DNA of 64,000 nucleotides from Mixophyes australis (lineage: Eukaryota > Chordata > Amphibia > Anura > Limnodynastidae), in assembly GCA_036250195.1 (NCBI GenBank), contig JAVHZZ010000001.1, positions 392,348,783 through 392,412,782 on the forward strand, given 5' to 3'. Shown one piece after another: positions 34,275 through 45,910 of the stretch. Position 1 is the stretch's first letter; each line of letters opens with the position of its first letter. Position numbers and translations under genes: made by a program. The notes below the pieces were generated by a model. The model saw nothing but the letters and a program-made list of their open reading frames with translations. It was not told the origin of the DNA and did not search any database.

Positions 34275-35012
34275 TACACTGACGAGCAAAACGGAAAAGA
34301 CAGCAACAACAACAACAAAAAGGTTTTTTAAATGTCAGCTTTTTGTGTAATGTCTTTGCTAGCCACAGCTGCTACATTTTGTCTCAAATAAATTAGGGAA
34401 AATAAACACACACAAAGAAAAACACTTTTTATTTTCTTTTGAATATCACACTTAGCTTTCTTGTCTGGATGGCTGGGTGGACAGCTGTGTTTTTGGCTGT
34501 CCTTTTAAGATCCCACGATGACACCACTTTCTATAAATCACCAAATAAAGACTCCTTGCTCCAGGCTTCTTAAACAGTAGCTGTTTTGTTTGTAGCATAA
34601 AACAGCACATCACAAACATAAATAATCCATGGCTTCCTGACACACTATCTCAGCCCAGAGTCCCTGACTATTGTCCAGCAGCAGGATAATGCATCTTGCT
34701 ACTTTGCAAAAATTGTGCAGGAATTGTTTGAGGAACATGACAAAGAGTTCAAGTTTTTGCCTTGGCCTCCAAATTCACCAGCTCTTAGTCCAATCGAGCA
34801 TCTGTGGGATGTGCTAGAAAAACAAGTCAGAGCCATAGAGGCCCCACCTTACAACTTACAAGACTTAAAGAATCTGCTGCTAATTTCTTCGGATACCTTC
34901 AGCGGATACCTTCAGAGGTTTTGTGGAGTCCATGCCTTGATGCTGTTTCAAGGGCACAAAGGACACCTAGACAATATTAGGAAGGTGGTTTTAATGTTGT
35001 GACTGATATGTA
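34275..35012 (+). mobile_element. Tc1/mariner-type transposon, internally deleted
   Basis: The left end, tacactgacgagcaaaac at 34275, looks like a Tc1-type terminal repeat next to TA. The right end near 35000 (aatgttgtgactgatatg, then ta) is a diverged counterpart. From about 34680 to 34930 the plus strand encodes a transposase C-terminus: QQDNASCYFAKIVQELFEEH, then FLPWPPNSPALSPIEHLWDVLEKQV. The second Asp (QQDNA) and the last acidic residue (the E of PIEHLWD) are visible. The N-terminal DNA-binding domain and first catalytic Asp are missing. Positions 34290-34670 are unrelated to transposase and not recognised. Confidence 0.75.
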
Positions 35013-38000
35013 TATGTATGTATGTATGTATGTGATATGTGTATATATTTATAGATATAAATTCTTATCCTACCAGTCAATACTTTGAGACGAAGGTACA
35101 AATATATTTATTTTAACATAAGTAAACTGAAACCTGTAGCAATAGCAGCAGCTAAGATCTGGTTGATCTTTGTCATTATACTTAGAGTAACCGTTTATAA
35201 TGTTTTCTAAAAATTACATTACATGCCTTATTCTTCGGTTATTGTACAACTTTTATTACATTTTATAATTTTTTTACATAGACATGAGGATGTAAAGATA
35301 GCAGGAAGCGAAATTTGACAAAAAAAAACATTGCTAGGTTAGTTATCTGAAATTTACCTATTCCTTTGCGGCGCTTCCCTTATAGAGGAAAGGCCTCCAT
35401 AATTGGACCAGTAAACTCACCCTATCTTTTTTAATATTGAGCTGTTTCAATCCGTTTTACTGATAAATTTTTGAAAGTTTTACCGCCACAGTTAGACTCT
35501 TTTTGAGCACTCTACTTCCACAGTCTGACTGTAGCTTTTGGGCCTTCTTCCAAAAATTGTAGGTCAGAGTAAAAGAGCAGTACACAGTCAGTGCACAGTC
35601 AGTCTGTCATGTTTTGTCCTTACGGATTATTTTCTAAAATGTTGAACTCCCCATGAGGGTTAAGGGTGAAAGAGGTTGACAAGCTTACAATTTAAGGTTA
35701 CTTTAAAAGTGCCAAAGTACCTTTGAGCACAACCTGTAAATGCACCTTTAAGAGTAGCCTTACATATTCGATAATATATAAACCAGAATCCAAACTGTAA
35801 TGTACCATATGTGTTATCATCATACTCAGCAATGTTAAAATAATAATAATATTTAATGCACTCTATATACTGTCTTGTCATTTATCTAATATACCAAATT
35901 CTGTAATGTCTGTTTTTAAAAAGCAATCTAAAATATAAGATGTTGTCACTCATAAATTGCATACTGACAAACTTATATTTTACATTGCCAATACCTCCAA
36001 GTTTATCCATTGAGCTGTACTATGTGCCAAAAACATTCCATCTTAATTTTTTTGATTGCACAAAAACTGTAACACTTGTAGAAAGAGAGTAATACATCTT
36101 AGTATATTGATATCACTATGGATATCACATACACTGAAATTCTCTACAATTTTCCGCAAGAGCGATAGGACCAACATGTAAAACAAAAGAGAGTTAGGAT
36201 CAACATGTACCATCTTGTGTGTTGGTAATATATGTAAAGAATAAATAATAAGCACTTGCTAATAAGGCCTTTTATTATGAAAACAATGTAAAATTATAAT
36301 ACATATTGATATTAAAAAGTAAAAATAAAAACAGAAGTGTTTTTTTTTATTAAACTTGAATATTTATGGCTTATTGAAACCAAAAATGTCTTAAAAATGT
36401 CCAACTCTCTTAATAAATATAATAAGAATGATCTATAATTATAACTATTATGATATGTCTTATACAGGTATTTAATATTTTTATGGGTGTTTCATATTTG
36501 TTATAAATTGATTGTAACAAAAGGAATAGGGTTAGACTGTATATGTTTCACTTGTTTATCTATTAAAATTTCACTTGAAAAAAAAACATTTTTTACTTTA
36601 ATACATTTTTGTTATGCTTATCTTATAGGTCTTCCCAGTAATATATTTACTGAAGTTTCCAAGCATACAGTTTCAAAAAAAGTGTAATATACCTTGAAAT
36701 GCAGTAACAAAGGCACAGGTCAACACATACTTTAATTTTTTTCTATTTTACGTGTCAAATGGAATTTCCAAATGTAATGGTTACAGAATAGTTCAACATT
36801 GTGTATACACAATTAATTATGTATGCTGCTCATAAATAAACAAACAAAATGCCTTCAACTAATTTTTGTGAAATCTTAATTTAAAAAAAAAAAAATATTG
36901 CATAACCAAACTAAATTTATTCTATTTTCTTTATGCACACATATAGTCACAACCAACACACACAGAAATCAGAAAAAAATACAAAACAAAAGCAAAAGGT
37001 ATATATTAGACATGTTACCGTGACTTTGCGGTAATTCCAATGAGATGCACACTGCATCTTCACATGTATGTAGAGTAAATGCTATAACTGGTCATTTAGG
37101 GGTTGTGTTTTAATTGAGGACATAATTCTTTTTTTTAGAATTGTGCGTAGAAACTACTGAATGTGTAGGATTGGCAAACTATGGGTAAAAAAAATTGAAA
37201 CATTAATATGTGTCACACATTGTTCTGCAACATACAAGTTCAATTTAAATTGTGAAAGGTATATTGCATCCACCTCAGTTAAACAAATTATCATTAATTA
37301 CTATTGCAATAGATAAATATTACAACATTTTGCTTCTAAGCCAATGTATAGCTCAGAATTTTTTTTTTTTATTAAAGATCCAATTTTTTATGTTTCTACA
37401 GATTTTTTTCAACCAAAGGATGTATTTGAAATGACAGAACAATCTGAGCCAAAATGTAAGTTAATCATTCTCACTCAAACATTCTCATATATGATACCTG
37501 TCATGCAATTGGTCAAGGTAATTTGCCATGAATTTTCCCAACGATAAGATGTACTTTAAAATATATGTACACTTGTATTATATCTGCATATAATTCCACA
37601 GAATACTTGTTGTGTCAGTTTGCATTTTTTTCATACACAGTAGAAAATATTTTGGATATGTATGAAGACTTTTTGATTACTATTTGATTACTATTTTTAT
37701 TAAAGCATCGGTGGAAAATGCTAAGCAAAAAAAGAAAAACATATTTTAATATTTCAACAGGTATGTAGAACTTTGTAATTTTTTTCCTATGTTAAACTCA
37801 TTTATTAACCAGTTTATAGTTGGATTGTTTAAACCTACATTTGTTAATGTGAAATTAAATGTACATGAACCATACCGATGACAGTGAGATACTACAGAGT
37901 ATTGGAAATGATAAAAATTTAAATTAATATCTATAAATCTATATTTATTTTCTAGTTAATCTTTATAATTTATTTTAGTTTTTATACGAGAGGACATACA

Positions 38001-38960
38001 CTTCATACAGACATCACTCACAATGTTGTTGTGAGTGACATCACTCACAATGTTGTTCTAAGGGTCACAAGTTCCGCCAAAAATAAAAATTTTACAAAGT
38101 ACATCAAGGTCACAGCATTCACCCTGCCAGGAGAAAGTGGTGACTCCAGAGCAGATAGGTTGATCATAAAGTATTTACTTTGCCTTGATAATGTTATATA
38201 GCGAAATGCGAGTTGGTGTTTTGCTTTGTTTTCTGTCAGACTCACATATTTACCACCAGAACTAATGAGTGCTTGCAAATCCTTGCTATGGAGTAGAATC
38301 TGCCATTAACAGACAGAAGGGTTAGTCTAATTAATGTGCATACAGCTGAATAAATGTGAATCTGGACCTCAACAAATTAGAGTCTCTTAGAATATTAGTA
38401 TGTACACCGGCTGTCTGCAGTGAATAATATTAGAGTAGAATACAGTTACAATCCTCTTTATAATATCTTTAGGATATAATAGCAGATTATATCATTACTC
38501 TTACCCTCCTAGGTAATCAGACAGATAGATTATTATACAGAGAAAAAATACAGATGATGATAAACATCACCTGAAAACAGTTAGTTAGCGAGGCCCTCCA
38601 GTCCAAAGTATAAAAACAATTTTTATTAGTTAATGATATTACAAATAAATTACCAGGTGTCAAAGAGTCGGCGAATTAAAAATAAGCACAGTGATAAAGA
38701 ATTAAATGTTAGTGTTAAAGAATCAAAAAGTGAACAAGGCCCATCAGGGAAGCCGGTCACAAAAATTCTTATTATTTGTCAATATTTCTTATATATGGGA
38801 GTAATTGTACATAACACATTAATCCGTATATGTTCTATATTGCAGATGATTGATTTTTATTTCTCATTTTTATGAGACCAATTCCCAGAAAATTGATTGG
38901 TTTCGTCTCTACTTGTTTACTTGGACTGAAATGGCTTCGAATGAGTTTATCACCTAAATT
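35013..38960. other. 4-kb AT-rich stretch without recognised features
   Basis: Contains a short (ATGT)n run at 35015-35035. A local duplication at 38010-38062 repeats catcactcacaatgttgtt and includes the hairpin tcactcacaa / ttgtgagtga. No exon, RNA gene or repeat family was recognised. The base composition is strongly AT-rich. Confidence 0.5.
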
Positions 38961-38974
38961 AGGTGCCCGACTCC

Positions 38975-39737
38975 AGCTACTTTTTCACCTAGAGATTTGG
39001 CTAGTTTTTCATCTGACATAAGTATAGGCCAATGTTGTTATAATTGATTGAATTTGTCTCCATTGTTGGCAAAAGTCTCCTACAAAATGGATTTTTTTTA
39101 TCAGCTTTAATTTTCTTTTTTGAATATATAAGATCAACTCGATCCATTGATCTAGTTGAAATAATGGCTCTCTTAATAGATCTTTTGCTGTACCCACATT
39201 GTAACAGTCTAGTGCTTAATTCCATTACACATCTTTGATGGTCTTCTGGATTTGAGCAATTTCGCTTCAATCTGAGAAATTCTCCCTTGGGTATATTTTT
39301 ATAACAGGTTGAAAGTGTAAGCTGTCATTGTGGAGTACACTATTAGTTGCTGTTTTCTTCCTATATAGGTCTGTTTCTATTTGACCACTTATTGTTTTCT
39401 TAATAGTGATGTCCCAAAAATGTATTTGATTTTTGTCAATCTCATATGTTAGTTTGAGATTGTTATCATTATTATTCAAAATATAGATGAATTTCCCAAA
39501 GGATTCTTCATCACCTTGCCACAGGATTAGGATGTCGTCTATATGGCGCATCCACACGATTATGTCATTCGTGTATTGGGTTAGATCTTCATGGAAGACA
39601 GTGTCTCTCTCCCATTGACCCAAATATAGATTTGCAAAAGTTGGGGCACAGGCTGCTCCCATTGCCGTGTCTCGTGCCTGTAGATAAAATTGATTTTCAA
39701 AGACAAAGAAGTTTCTCTTCAGATAATTCACTGCCAC
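38975..39737 (-). pseudogene. PLE reverse transcriptase fragment
   Basis: The minus strand encodes KRNFFVFENQFYLQ, TAMGAACAPTFANLYLG, then WMRHIDDILILWQG and NNNDNNLKLTYE, then FWDITIKK. This is the core of a PLE reverse transcriptase with the catalytic IDD pair intact. After a frame change at about 39270, LKRNCSNPEDHQ, LLQCGYSKRSIKRA and related text give the thumb region. No endonuclease domain follows. At 39737 the fragment abuts an LTR-type repeat block, so its N-terminal part is lost. The subfamily differs from the copies at 24-33 kb and 50-54 kb. Confidence 0.85.
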
Positions 39738-40160
39738 GTCCGTGGTAAACCTGCCACTCGCTGATCACTGCAGTACCTGCTACACCTTACCTGCTGGCCG
39801 GATAATTCACTGTCATGTCCATGTTAAACCTGCCTCTCGCTGGTCATCACAGCACCTGCTATATCTAAGCTACTGGCCGGATAATCATTGCCATCTATGT
39901 GGTAAATTCCAGCCATCCGTTGAATATAACTACACCTCTTATTATCCCATCTACTGGCCGGATAATCATTGCCACCTCTGTGGTAAATCCCAGCCATCCG
40001 CTGAATATAACTACACCTCTTATCATCTCATCTACTGGCCGGATAATCATCGCCACCTCTGTGGTAAATCCCAGCCATCCGCTGAATATAACTACACCCC
40101 TTATTATCTCATCTACTGGCCGGATAATCATCGCCACCACTGTGGTAAATGCCAGCCGTT
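39722..40160 (+). repeat. 79-81-bp tandem repeat, five to six units
   Basis: Unit starts (gataat...) fall at 39722, 39801, 39880, 39961, 40042 and 40123. Each unit has 'tgtggtaaa' and 'ctactggccg'; the later units are closest to each other. It forms the inner part of an LTR-like segment. Confidence 0.88.
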
Positions 40161-40367
40161 CACTTCACTATCTTCCTATACCTCAGCTGTATTCCGTTGT
40201 TCTGCCGCAATCTCTTGAGGACCGCGTCCTGCGCAGTGGTGCCGCTAAACCCAAACCATCTTGCGGGGGTCCCTGGTGAAGACCAGCCGCTGCTTTAGAC
40301 TCTGCATCTCAAGTGTAGTGATAACTACTGGCATAATTCTGGCTCGAGAACCCTAGTGACCGTGACA
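39738..40367 (+). mobile_element. LTR fragment, gypsy-like, 5' end missing
   Basis: It ends in 'ccctagtgaccgtgaca', close to the 'cctagtgcccgtgaca' end of the solo LTR at 25042-26088. Both have a tandem repeat of about 80 bases with a 'tgtggtaaa' or 'cagtggtaaa' motif. The TGTCAC start was not found, and no target repeat is visible, so the 5' side is truncated at the junction with the PLE fragment. Confidence 0.65.
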
Positions 40368-40369
40368 CA

Positions 40370-40814
40370 CCGCTTATTGCCATGCAGCTGGTACCATATA
40401 TAATATGGGATATACCGAGCACAGAATTATTTTTTCCTCCGGATTTCTGTCAACCTGTAGAGCAAATGTTAGAGCATAGTTTGAAGCCTGATATGCACAG
40501 TGGCAACCAGCCTTTGGGGTTTATCTCTCTGGCTAAGCAGTATCCGTGCCATCAATTTGTGTAAGCAAAACATTTATTGTAATACAATCCCCATACAGAA
40601 ACCAATGTAGAATCCCATGACCTGTATAAAATCACCTCAACATAAGGAGTGCTTTTACAGAGGTCATGGGACTCCATATTTGTTTCTAATGTCCTTCATT
40701 GTCCTGTAGGGGGTTCATGATCCCTTCTAGTATATTAGTTTTAATTTGAAACTACTTTTATCAGGAATTTTATACCTGCTGTGTTACTGTGTGCTATGAT
40801 ATTTAGTGTTTATT
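40370..40814. other. Non-coding DNA with short repeat pieces
   Basis: Positions 40380-40425 (cagctggtaccatatata...tataccgag) recur twice in tandem near 56822-56920. Positions 40612-40675 form an imperfect hairpin around 'cccatgacct' and 'aggtcatggg'. No gene was recognised. Confidence 0.45.
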
Positions 40815-40934
40815 CATTACTATTATTATCCTTTGTTATATAACACAGGCAAATTATGCAGAGTTGTACAGAGTCCAGGCCTCTCAGTTTAAATTCTCTG
40901 CCACACAAACAAATACACTTAGGTCAGTTTTAAC

Positions 40935-42755
40935 TAGAGATGGGCGGGCTCGGTTCCCCGAGATCCGAATTCAACCTATCCGAGTACCGAGCCGAGCACA
41001 CTCGGTACTCTCCCACCCGTTCAGATTCGAAATCGAGGCAAAACGTCATTGTGACGTATTCGTATTTCTGAGCTCAGTTCTCGCGAGATTTGAAAAGCAT
41101 AAATACCAGCTTCCACAGCAATCCATTGCCATTTGACAGAGGGAGAAAGCAGGGTTAGGTCACACTCGCTATATCAGCGCAGGGACAGAGCAGTAATTGG
41201 ACACATTATTGTTTCTATTCAATACCATTGTAATCTTAATACCAGTTGTTACAGCAGTAAGAGGAGGATAGAGGAGCGTTTTTTTTTGGGGTGCCCCCCA
41301 TTTTTTTGCATTAATTTTTCTGCCTGTCAAAACTAAAGTCCTATTTGGCAGCAGTGTCAAAAAAATATATTTAGCACTCCCAAGTGCTTTTGGGGTTTCC
41401 CCCATTCTTTTGCATTAATTTTTCTGGCTGTCAAAACTAAAGTCCTATTTGGCAGCAGTATTTCTACAATTTTTCTCACTACAAGTGGTTTGGGCTCATT
41501 AAAATGGATTCAAAGCCGTCCACATATGAGCAGAATCAGCAACCAGGTTCTGTCACCAGTCCTGATGGTAGTGTTCCCAGTACGTCATCTGGGAAAGGCG
41601 ATGTAAAAGTACATAGTCTTTTTAAATCGGGGAAAAAAACACACACCCCAAAAATTTTTACCGTGTTGAAGCGAAAAAGAAATGTAACTGAGGAAAAGTT
41701 AAGTGCGGATAAAAAAAAAATTGCCAACATGCCATTCTACACACGCAGTGGCAAAGAAAGAAAGAGGCCTTCGCCTTTCTCTATTAGTGGCAGATCCAAA
41801 AATGTTACTGAGCCTTCTTCTTGTATGGACACTCGTGACCAACCAAAACCAAGTCATTTGGAGTCTAAAAGTGGTGCACAAGTACTGTTACGCGTGAAAG
41901 CTGAGCTGCAAGAAAACAGGAAGGCATTAGAGGATAATGTATGCTCTGAATCAGAAATGACATCAATCCCTGTGGAGAGTCCATCCACCAGTGGTATGTG
42001 TAATCGTGAGCATTCTGTTAGTGACAGTGTACCCAAAAAGAAGGTTCCTTTCAGCAGTTCTGCTGATGTGTGCCTTAGCAGCCCGAGTGTAGCCGGTGAT
42101 ACACCAATTGAGAATGCCACTTTTGAATTAGAAGAGGATGAGGGGGAGATTTGTGTAGGCGACGAGGGCACTAATGATGATGTTGATGATGATTATGATG
42201 CAGACAGATACCAAATTGCCTTTCTTAATTTCTATTTATATTCTAGACTCTATAACGGCTGAATAGTTTTCTATTTTACTCCTAGTGGAGAGGGGGTCTG
42301 ATGCAGACAGATACCAAACTACCTTGGTCCATTTATTTTTACTTTCTAATTCTACAGTCTATGCAGGCTGCTTTTTTTCTATTAAACTACAAGTGGAGGG
42401 TGTAATATACACCCAAAGACGATGGCTACATTGCCAATAATCAAAGATGGAGGAGGTAGACAATCAGGTTTGTCTGTATAATTTGCAGGCAAGTGTTAGA
42501 ATTAAGGACGGCCTACCAGGGATTAAACAGTTTTTTTCATAATTTATTAGCTTTAGAATTACCTCACTTATCCAAGAAACTGGTGGAGCACTAAATTAGG
42601 TTATTTTAGACCAACAAAATTGTATTTTTTTCAAAAACGGCAAAACAAAACCAAACAAAACCAAAACCAAAACACGCAACGACGGTTTGGCAAAACCAAA
42701 ACACGACTGTAATCCAGATCCAAAACCAAAACACAGGGGTCAGTGAGCATCTCTA
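40935..42755 (+). mobile_element. hAT-type transposon, 1821 bp, 8-bp target duplication
   Basis: GTTTTAAC flanks the element on both sides (40927-40934 and 42756-42763). The ends are TAGAGATG and CATCTCTA, a short perfect inversion typical of hAT elements. A promoter-like region near 40990-41150 includes gtgacgta, and a 252-codon ORF lies at 41504-42262. The 3' end has many 'ccaaaaccaaaacac' repeats, also seen at 56340-56440. Most of the transposase is missing, so the element is non-autonomous. Two tandem copies of an approximately 75-base block occur before the ORF (41288-41360 and 41391-41463). Confidence 0.85.
41504..42262 (+). CDS. Ser/Lys-rich ORF of the hAT element, truncated transposase N-terminus?
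   Basis: An uninterrupted frame of 252 codons begins MDSKPSTYEQNQQ. It is Ser/Thr- and Lys-rich, with several basic clusters (KRKRN, KKKIA, KERKRP, PKKKVPF), some of which could act as nuclear localisation signals. The C-terminal part is acidic (FELEEDEGEI, then DDVDDDYDAD). No zinc finger, catalytic Asp or hAT dimerisation motif is present. I infer it is the first coding exon or N-terminal region of a larger transposase whose catalytic part has been deleted. The open frame over 750 bases suggests either a young insertion or retained coding. An unrelated captured gene is a less likely alternative. Confidence 0.6.
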   Translation: MDSKPSTYEQNQQPGSVTSPDGSVPSTSSGKGDVKVHSLFKSGKKTHTPKIFTVLKRKRNVTEEKLSADKKKIANMPFYTRSGKERKRPSPFSISGRSKNVTEPSSCMDTRDQPKPSHLESKSGAQVLLRVKAELQENRKALEDNVCSESEMTSIPVESPSTSGMCNREHSVSDSVPKKKVPFSSSADVCLSSPSVAGDTPIENATFELEEDEGEICVGDEGTNDDVDDDYDADRYQIAFLNFYLYSRLYNG

Positions 42756-42800
42756 GTTTTAACCTACCAGCATGTTTTTGGTCTGTGGGAGGAAACTGCT

Positions 42801-43990
42801 AAATGACCACTTAAGGAGATGCTGTTGAAGTTCAGATCTCGCAGCAAGTGTCCAGCTCACCTTTCGAGGCAACCCACCAGCTGAGAGACAGTCGAGGTGG
42901 TTCCTGGCTGGTTCCTGGATGTCCCAACCTATAGGCTGCAGCATCGGCTAGTGGACATGCCCTACGTCATGGTGAGGCGTACAGATAGTGGACCTACAGT
43001 GGTGAGTCCACTCTGTTCTCTCTTAGATACATATATTGCTTGTGGAAACTACAAAACAAATCTCATTATCATTATAAAAGGCCTGTTGAAAAAATGGAGG
43101 GCTACTCATATAACTAAGGCCTACCTATATTTAAGCTTCAGCACAGACATCCACATCTTTCTTATATATATTTTACACTTATTCTATGGGACTTGGGCCT
43201 CAAAAGACCTCAAGATTGGAGATTCGGGTAGCAACTGATGTAAGCCAGGCCTTCCTAAAAGCAAATTATAAGAATAATTAAAATAAACCTAAAGAGAAGG
43301 CTCTTCTACAGATATGTGAGCTTAAGTTTAAGTTTTATCTCTACTATTGAATCTACCTATCCTATAATATCTGAGGCTTCTGTTACATGCATTATTACAT
43401 CTATTCATATTAATACAAAGCAGTATACTGTTTTAGAAGTCTTAGGCATCATTAACATCTTCACGAAAATCGTCAATTTTCTTTCCATTACCCCCTTAGC
43501 AGCACGTTCGCCCTGAAGATGACGGGGTAAGTGTTGTCTGGGTTTTCAGCACCGATATGCTGACTACCACCAAGTAGATTATACTATCACACAATACATG
43601 TAGATATCCTGGAGAGATGGCAAATATTAGATGAAATAGATTTTAATGGACACAAGCTACAAATATTCAAGGGTCTCTCCTGGCATAGCAATATTGCTTA
43701 AATGGCTTTCCACTATGTATTCAAGCTATCTATAATAGAAGAAAGGCTACCTTGCAAGGTCCAGAAGATTTCAATTTCTGCAAGATAAATAACCAAAAAG
43801 TATCTTTGCAAGACTGGCAATATACAGGCTCTAGGTTGCCCCAGTCACTCTCTCTAAGAAAAAAGTGTCAAATAGTTTGTAGAAGCAATCAGTCCAAGAT
43901 CCTCAGAAACAATTGGAAGTTGATATAGAGATCTCTGTACTCTGAGAATAATTTAACGGTTTAGATGTCTCAGGCTATCAATAGCTTGAA
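42801..43990. other. Non-coding DNA, possible old repeat relics
   Basis: Positions 42830-43010 have higher GC and a short open frame on each strand, but no family was recognised. Positions 43560-43980 have the feel of a decayed retroelement. I could not identify conserved blocks. Confidence 0.35.
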
Positions 43991-43999
43991 AACTATACT

Positions 44000-44620
44000 A
44001 TACAAGTTAACCCGTGCATGATACTCATGCATTCTAGTCAAATCAAGCTACTTAAGGTGTTAAAAAGGTTCTTGTCATGCATTTGGGCCATAGCCCAGGC
44101 CTGCTCAGGGGAAGAGCGTTACTTCCCGACGTAAGCGCCCTTTTTTAACGTGGTTTTGTCCACATGTCACCACCTCATCATTCTTCTCCATCACCTCATC
44201 CTTCATTTTCATCGCCACATCTATCCAGATGTCTATCCAGACACAGGGATCTCTCTCAGCGGTCCTGAGTATCACACTCCTCTCACTCTGTCACCCCCGG
44301 CAACCACTAACCACTCCCCACTGTCACCCCGGGCAACCACCAACCACTCCTAACTGTCACTTCTCCTTCAAGAAATATATATATTTTTTTTTTAAATCTT
44401 TATAAACACTTTTAACAATTAACAAATTAAAAACATCTTAGTATACCAAATTTCAGCCCTTTCTGAATTTTTTTTTCCACACACACTAAGAATTTAGTAG
44501 GTCAGTGTATAACTCCGTCCAGCAGGTGGCGCTGCAGCTTGGTTTTATTTTTTACACACACACACACACAGACAGACTAACACACGCCACTAGACATTTA
44601 TATTATAGATACTCTAGTTT
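44000..44620 (+). repeat. Dispersed repeat of unknown class
   Basis: The segment starts near 'aacccgtgcatgatactcatgc' and ends near 'cgccactagacatttatattatagat'. Inside are a short tandem motif (gtcacccc.ggcaaccacta, twice at 44290-44350) and a 'gcaggtggcgctgcagc' block before a (CA)n run. From memory this end sequence recurs in frog genomes; the class is uncertain. Confidence 0.45.
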
Positions 44621-45910
44621 ATTTCCCTAGTTAGCACAGTGAAATGCTTATTTTAGTAACACCTCCAGGCTTTGGAAGAGGATTTACAATTATTGCAATA
44701 GACACTCACTTACTTACTATGTATTCCCTTTTGAAAGTTAAAGATTGAATTTAATATATACTGTTCATTATATTTATTGTACCTAGGCTCTAAGTACAAG
44801 AATCACCTGTTTTTTTTCTTCTAGAATTAGTATAAGCTAAATGGTTGGAGACTAGAACATACAGGCCTACAGATTAATATTTTCTTCCTAGTGTCAGGTT
44901 GGTCAAATTTTACTAGGAGGGCAGTTTGTTAAATTACAATGCTATTTAAGATTTCACATCACGGCAAGGGGAGTCCCATGGAGCAAGCATCCTTAAAAAA
45001 ACATCTATCCTTAACAGAGATATCTCATCAAATATTAGAAGGAGGAAGGTGTCTTTTAGTAAAATGCTAAATTTTCAATCAAGTTTTCACATTTGTACAC
45101 TTTTATTTCACCAACCAAGGTCATACACCCTCCCTGACCAAGATGTTAGAACTCTTCGAAAACTAATTAATAGGTATCTTGATTATCAGATATAATACAG
45201 ATTCGGAGGCATGTCCACTCCAGGCATATACTTTGAAAACAATACCATTTGGTATTTCTGAGAAAAATAGTGTTCAGAAATTGTAGCACAGTGCTTGCAA
45301 ATCTGTTGTTCCAATACATCAAATATTGGAATTTTTTAAATATTCATTTCAATTAATCCATCCTAATGGTTTTTCCTGTAAAAATAAAATGTATAAAAAT
45401 GTTATTTCTTTTAAGATAATTTTGACCAGCAAAATCTTCCATAAAATCACTTTGCCTTTCTTTAGGGTATCATACCTCAGTTCTTTAGGGTTTCTTTGTG
45501 GCTTGTGACATGTAAATTAAGGTAATAATTAAAATAGCTTCAATCTGCTGTACTCTGTTCTCGATATAAATTACAGCAAGTTTTATGCAAATCACATAGC
45601 TATAGACGTGGCTTATAAACAAAATCCCTTGTGTGTATTAATGTCTGACTGGTAATTTAATGACAGCCGTAGGCATAAACAAAAGTTTATTAAAAGAGAA
45701 CTGTAAGTAAAAAGCTTCTAAAGACCAAAGTGCCTATACCCTGTGTATTTGGATCTTTCCACTAAAGAGTTGGATCATTTTAAAACACATGTTATTCCTG
45801 AAAGATTGTCATTAATAAAACAGGCATACATGATGTCATTTTTTACATTCACATTAACAATTCAAATAATAAATTCCATTTATATTTTCATTACAGTAAT
45901 TTGATATTAT
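44621..45910. other. Non-coding DNA, nothing recognised
   Basis: AT-rich, no credible open frames or RNA genes seen. Confidence 0.4.

Larger units (their letters stand above)
40815..42800 (-). mobile_element. tRNA-type SINE split by a hAT insertion
   Basis: Positions 40815-40934 hold the 3' half of a minus-strand SINE ('gcagagttgtacagag', the cagcgctgtacagag equivalent). Positions 42764-42800 hold the next part ('ctaccagcatgtttttggtctgtgggagg'). The two join cleanly when the intervening 1821 bases and one target copy are removed. The SINE core and tRNA head beyond about 42800 are not recognised. Confidence 0.75.

Noticed and set aside
38155..38215. Another hammerhead-like motif (ttgataatg...gcgaaatgcg)
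   Set aside because: No proper stem II could be formed between the two boxes, and the neighbouring PLE fragment is on the other strand.
39742..40279. Frames of 81-158 codons with repeated WPDNHCHLCGK or related text
   Set aside because: The Cys/His pattern looks like zinc fingers at first sight, but spacing and residues do not fit and the repeats follow from the 79-81-bp tandem units.
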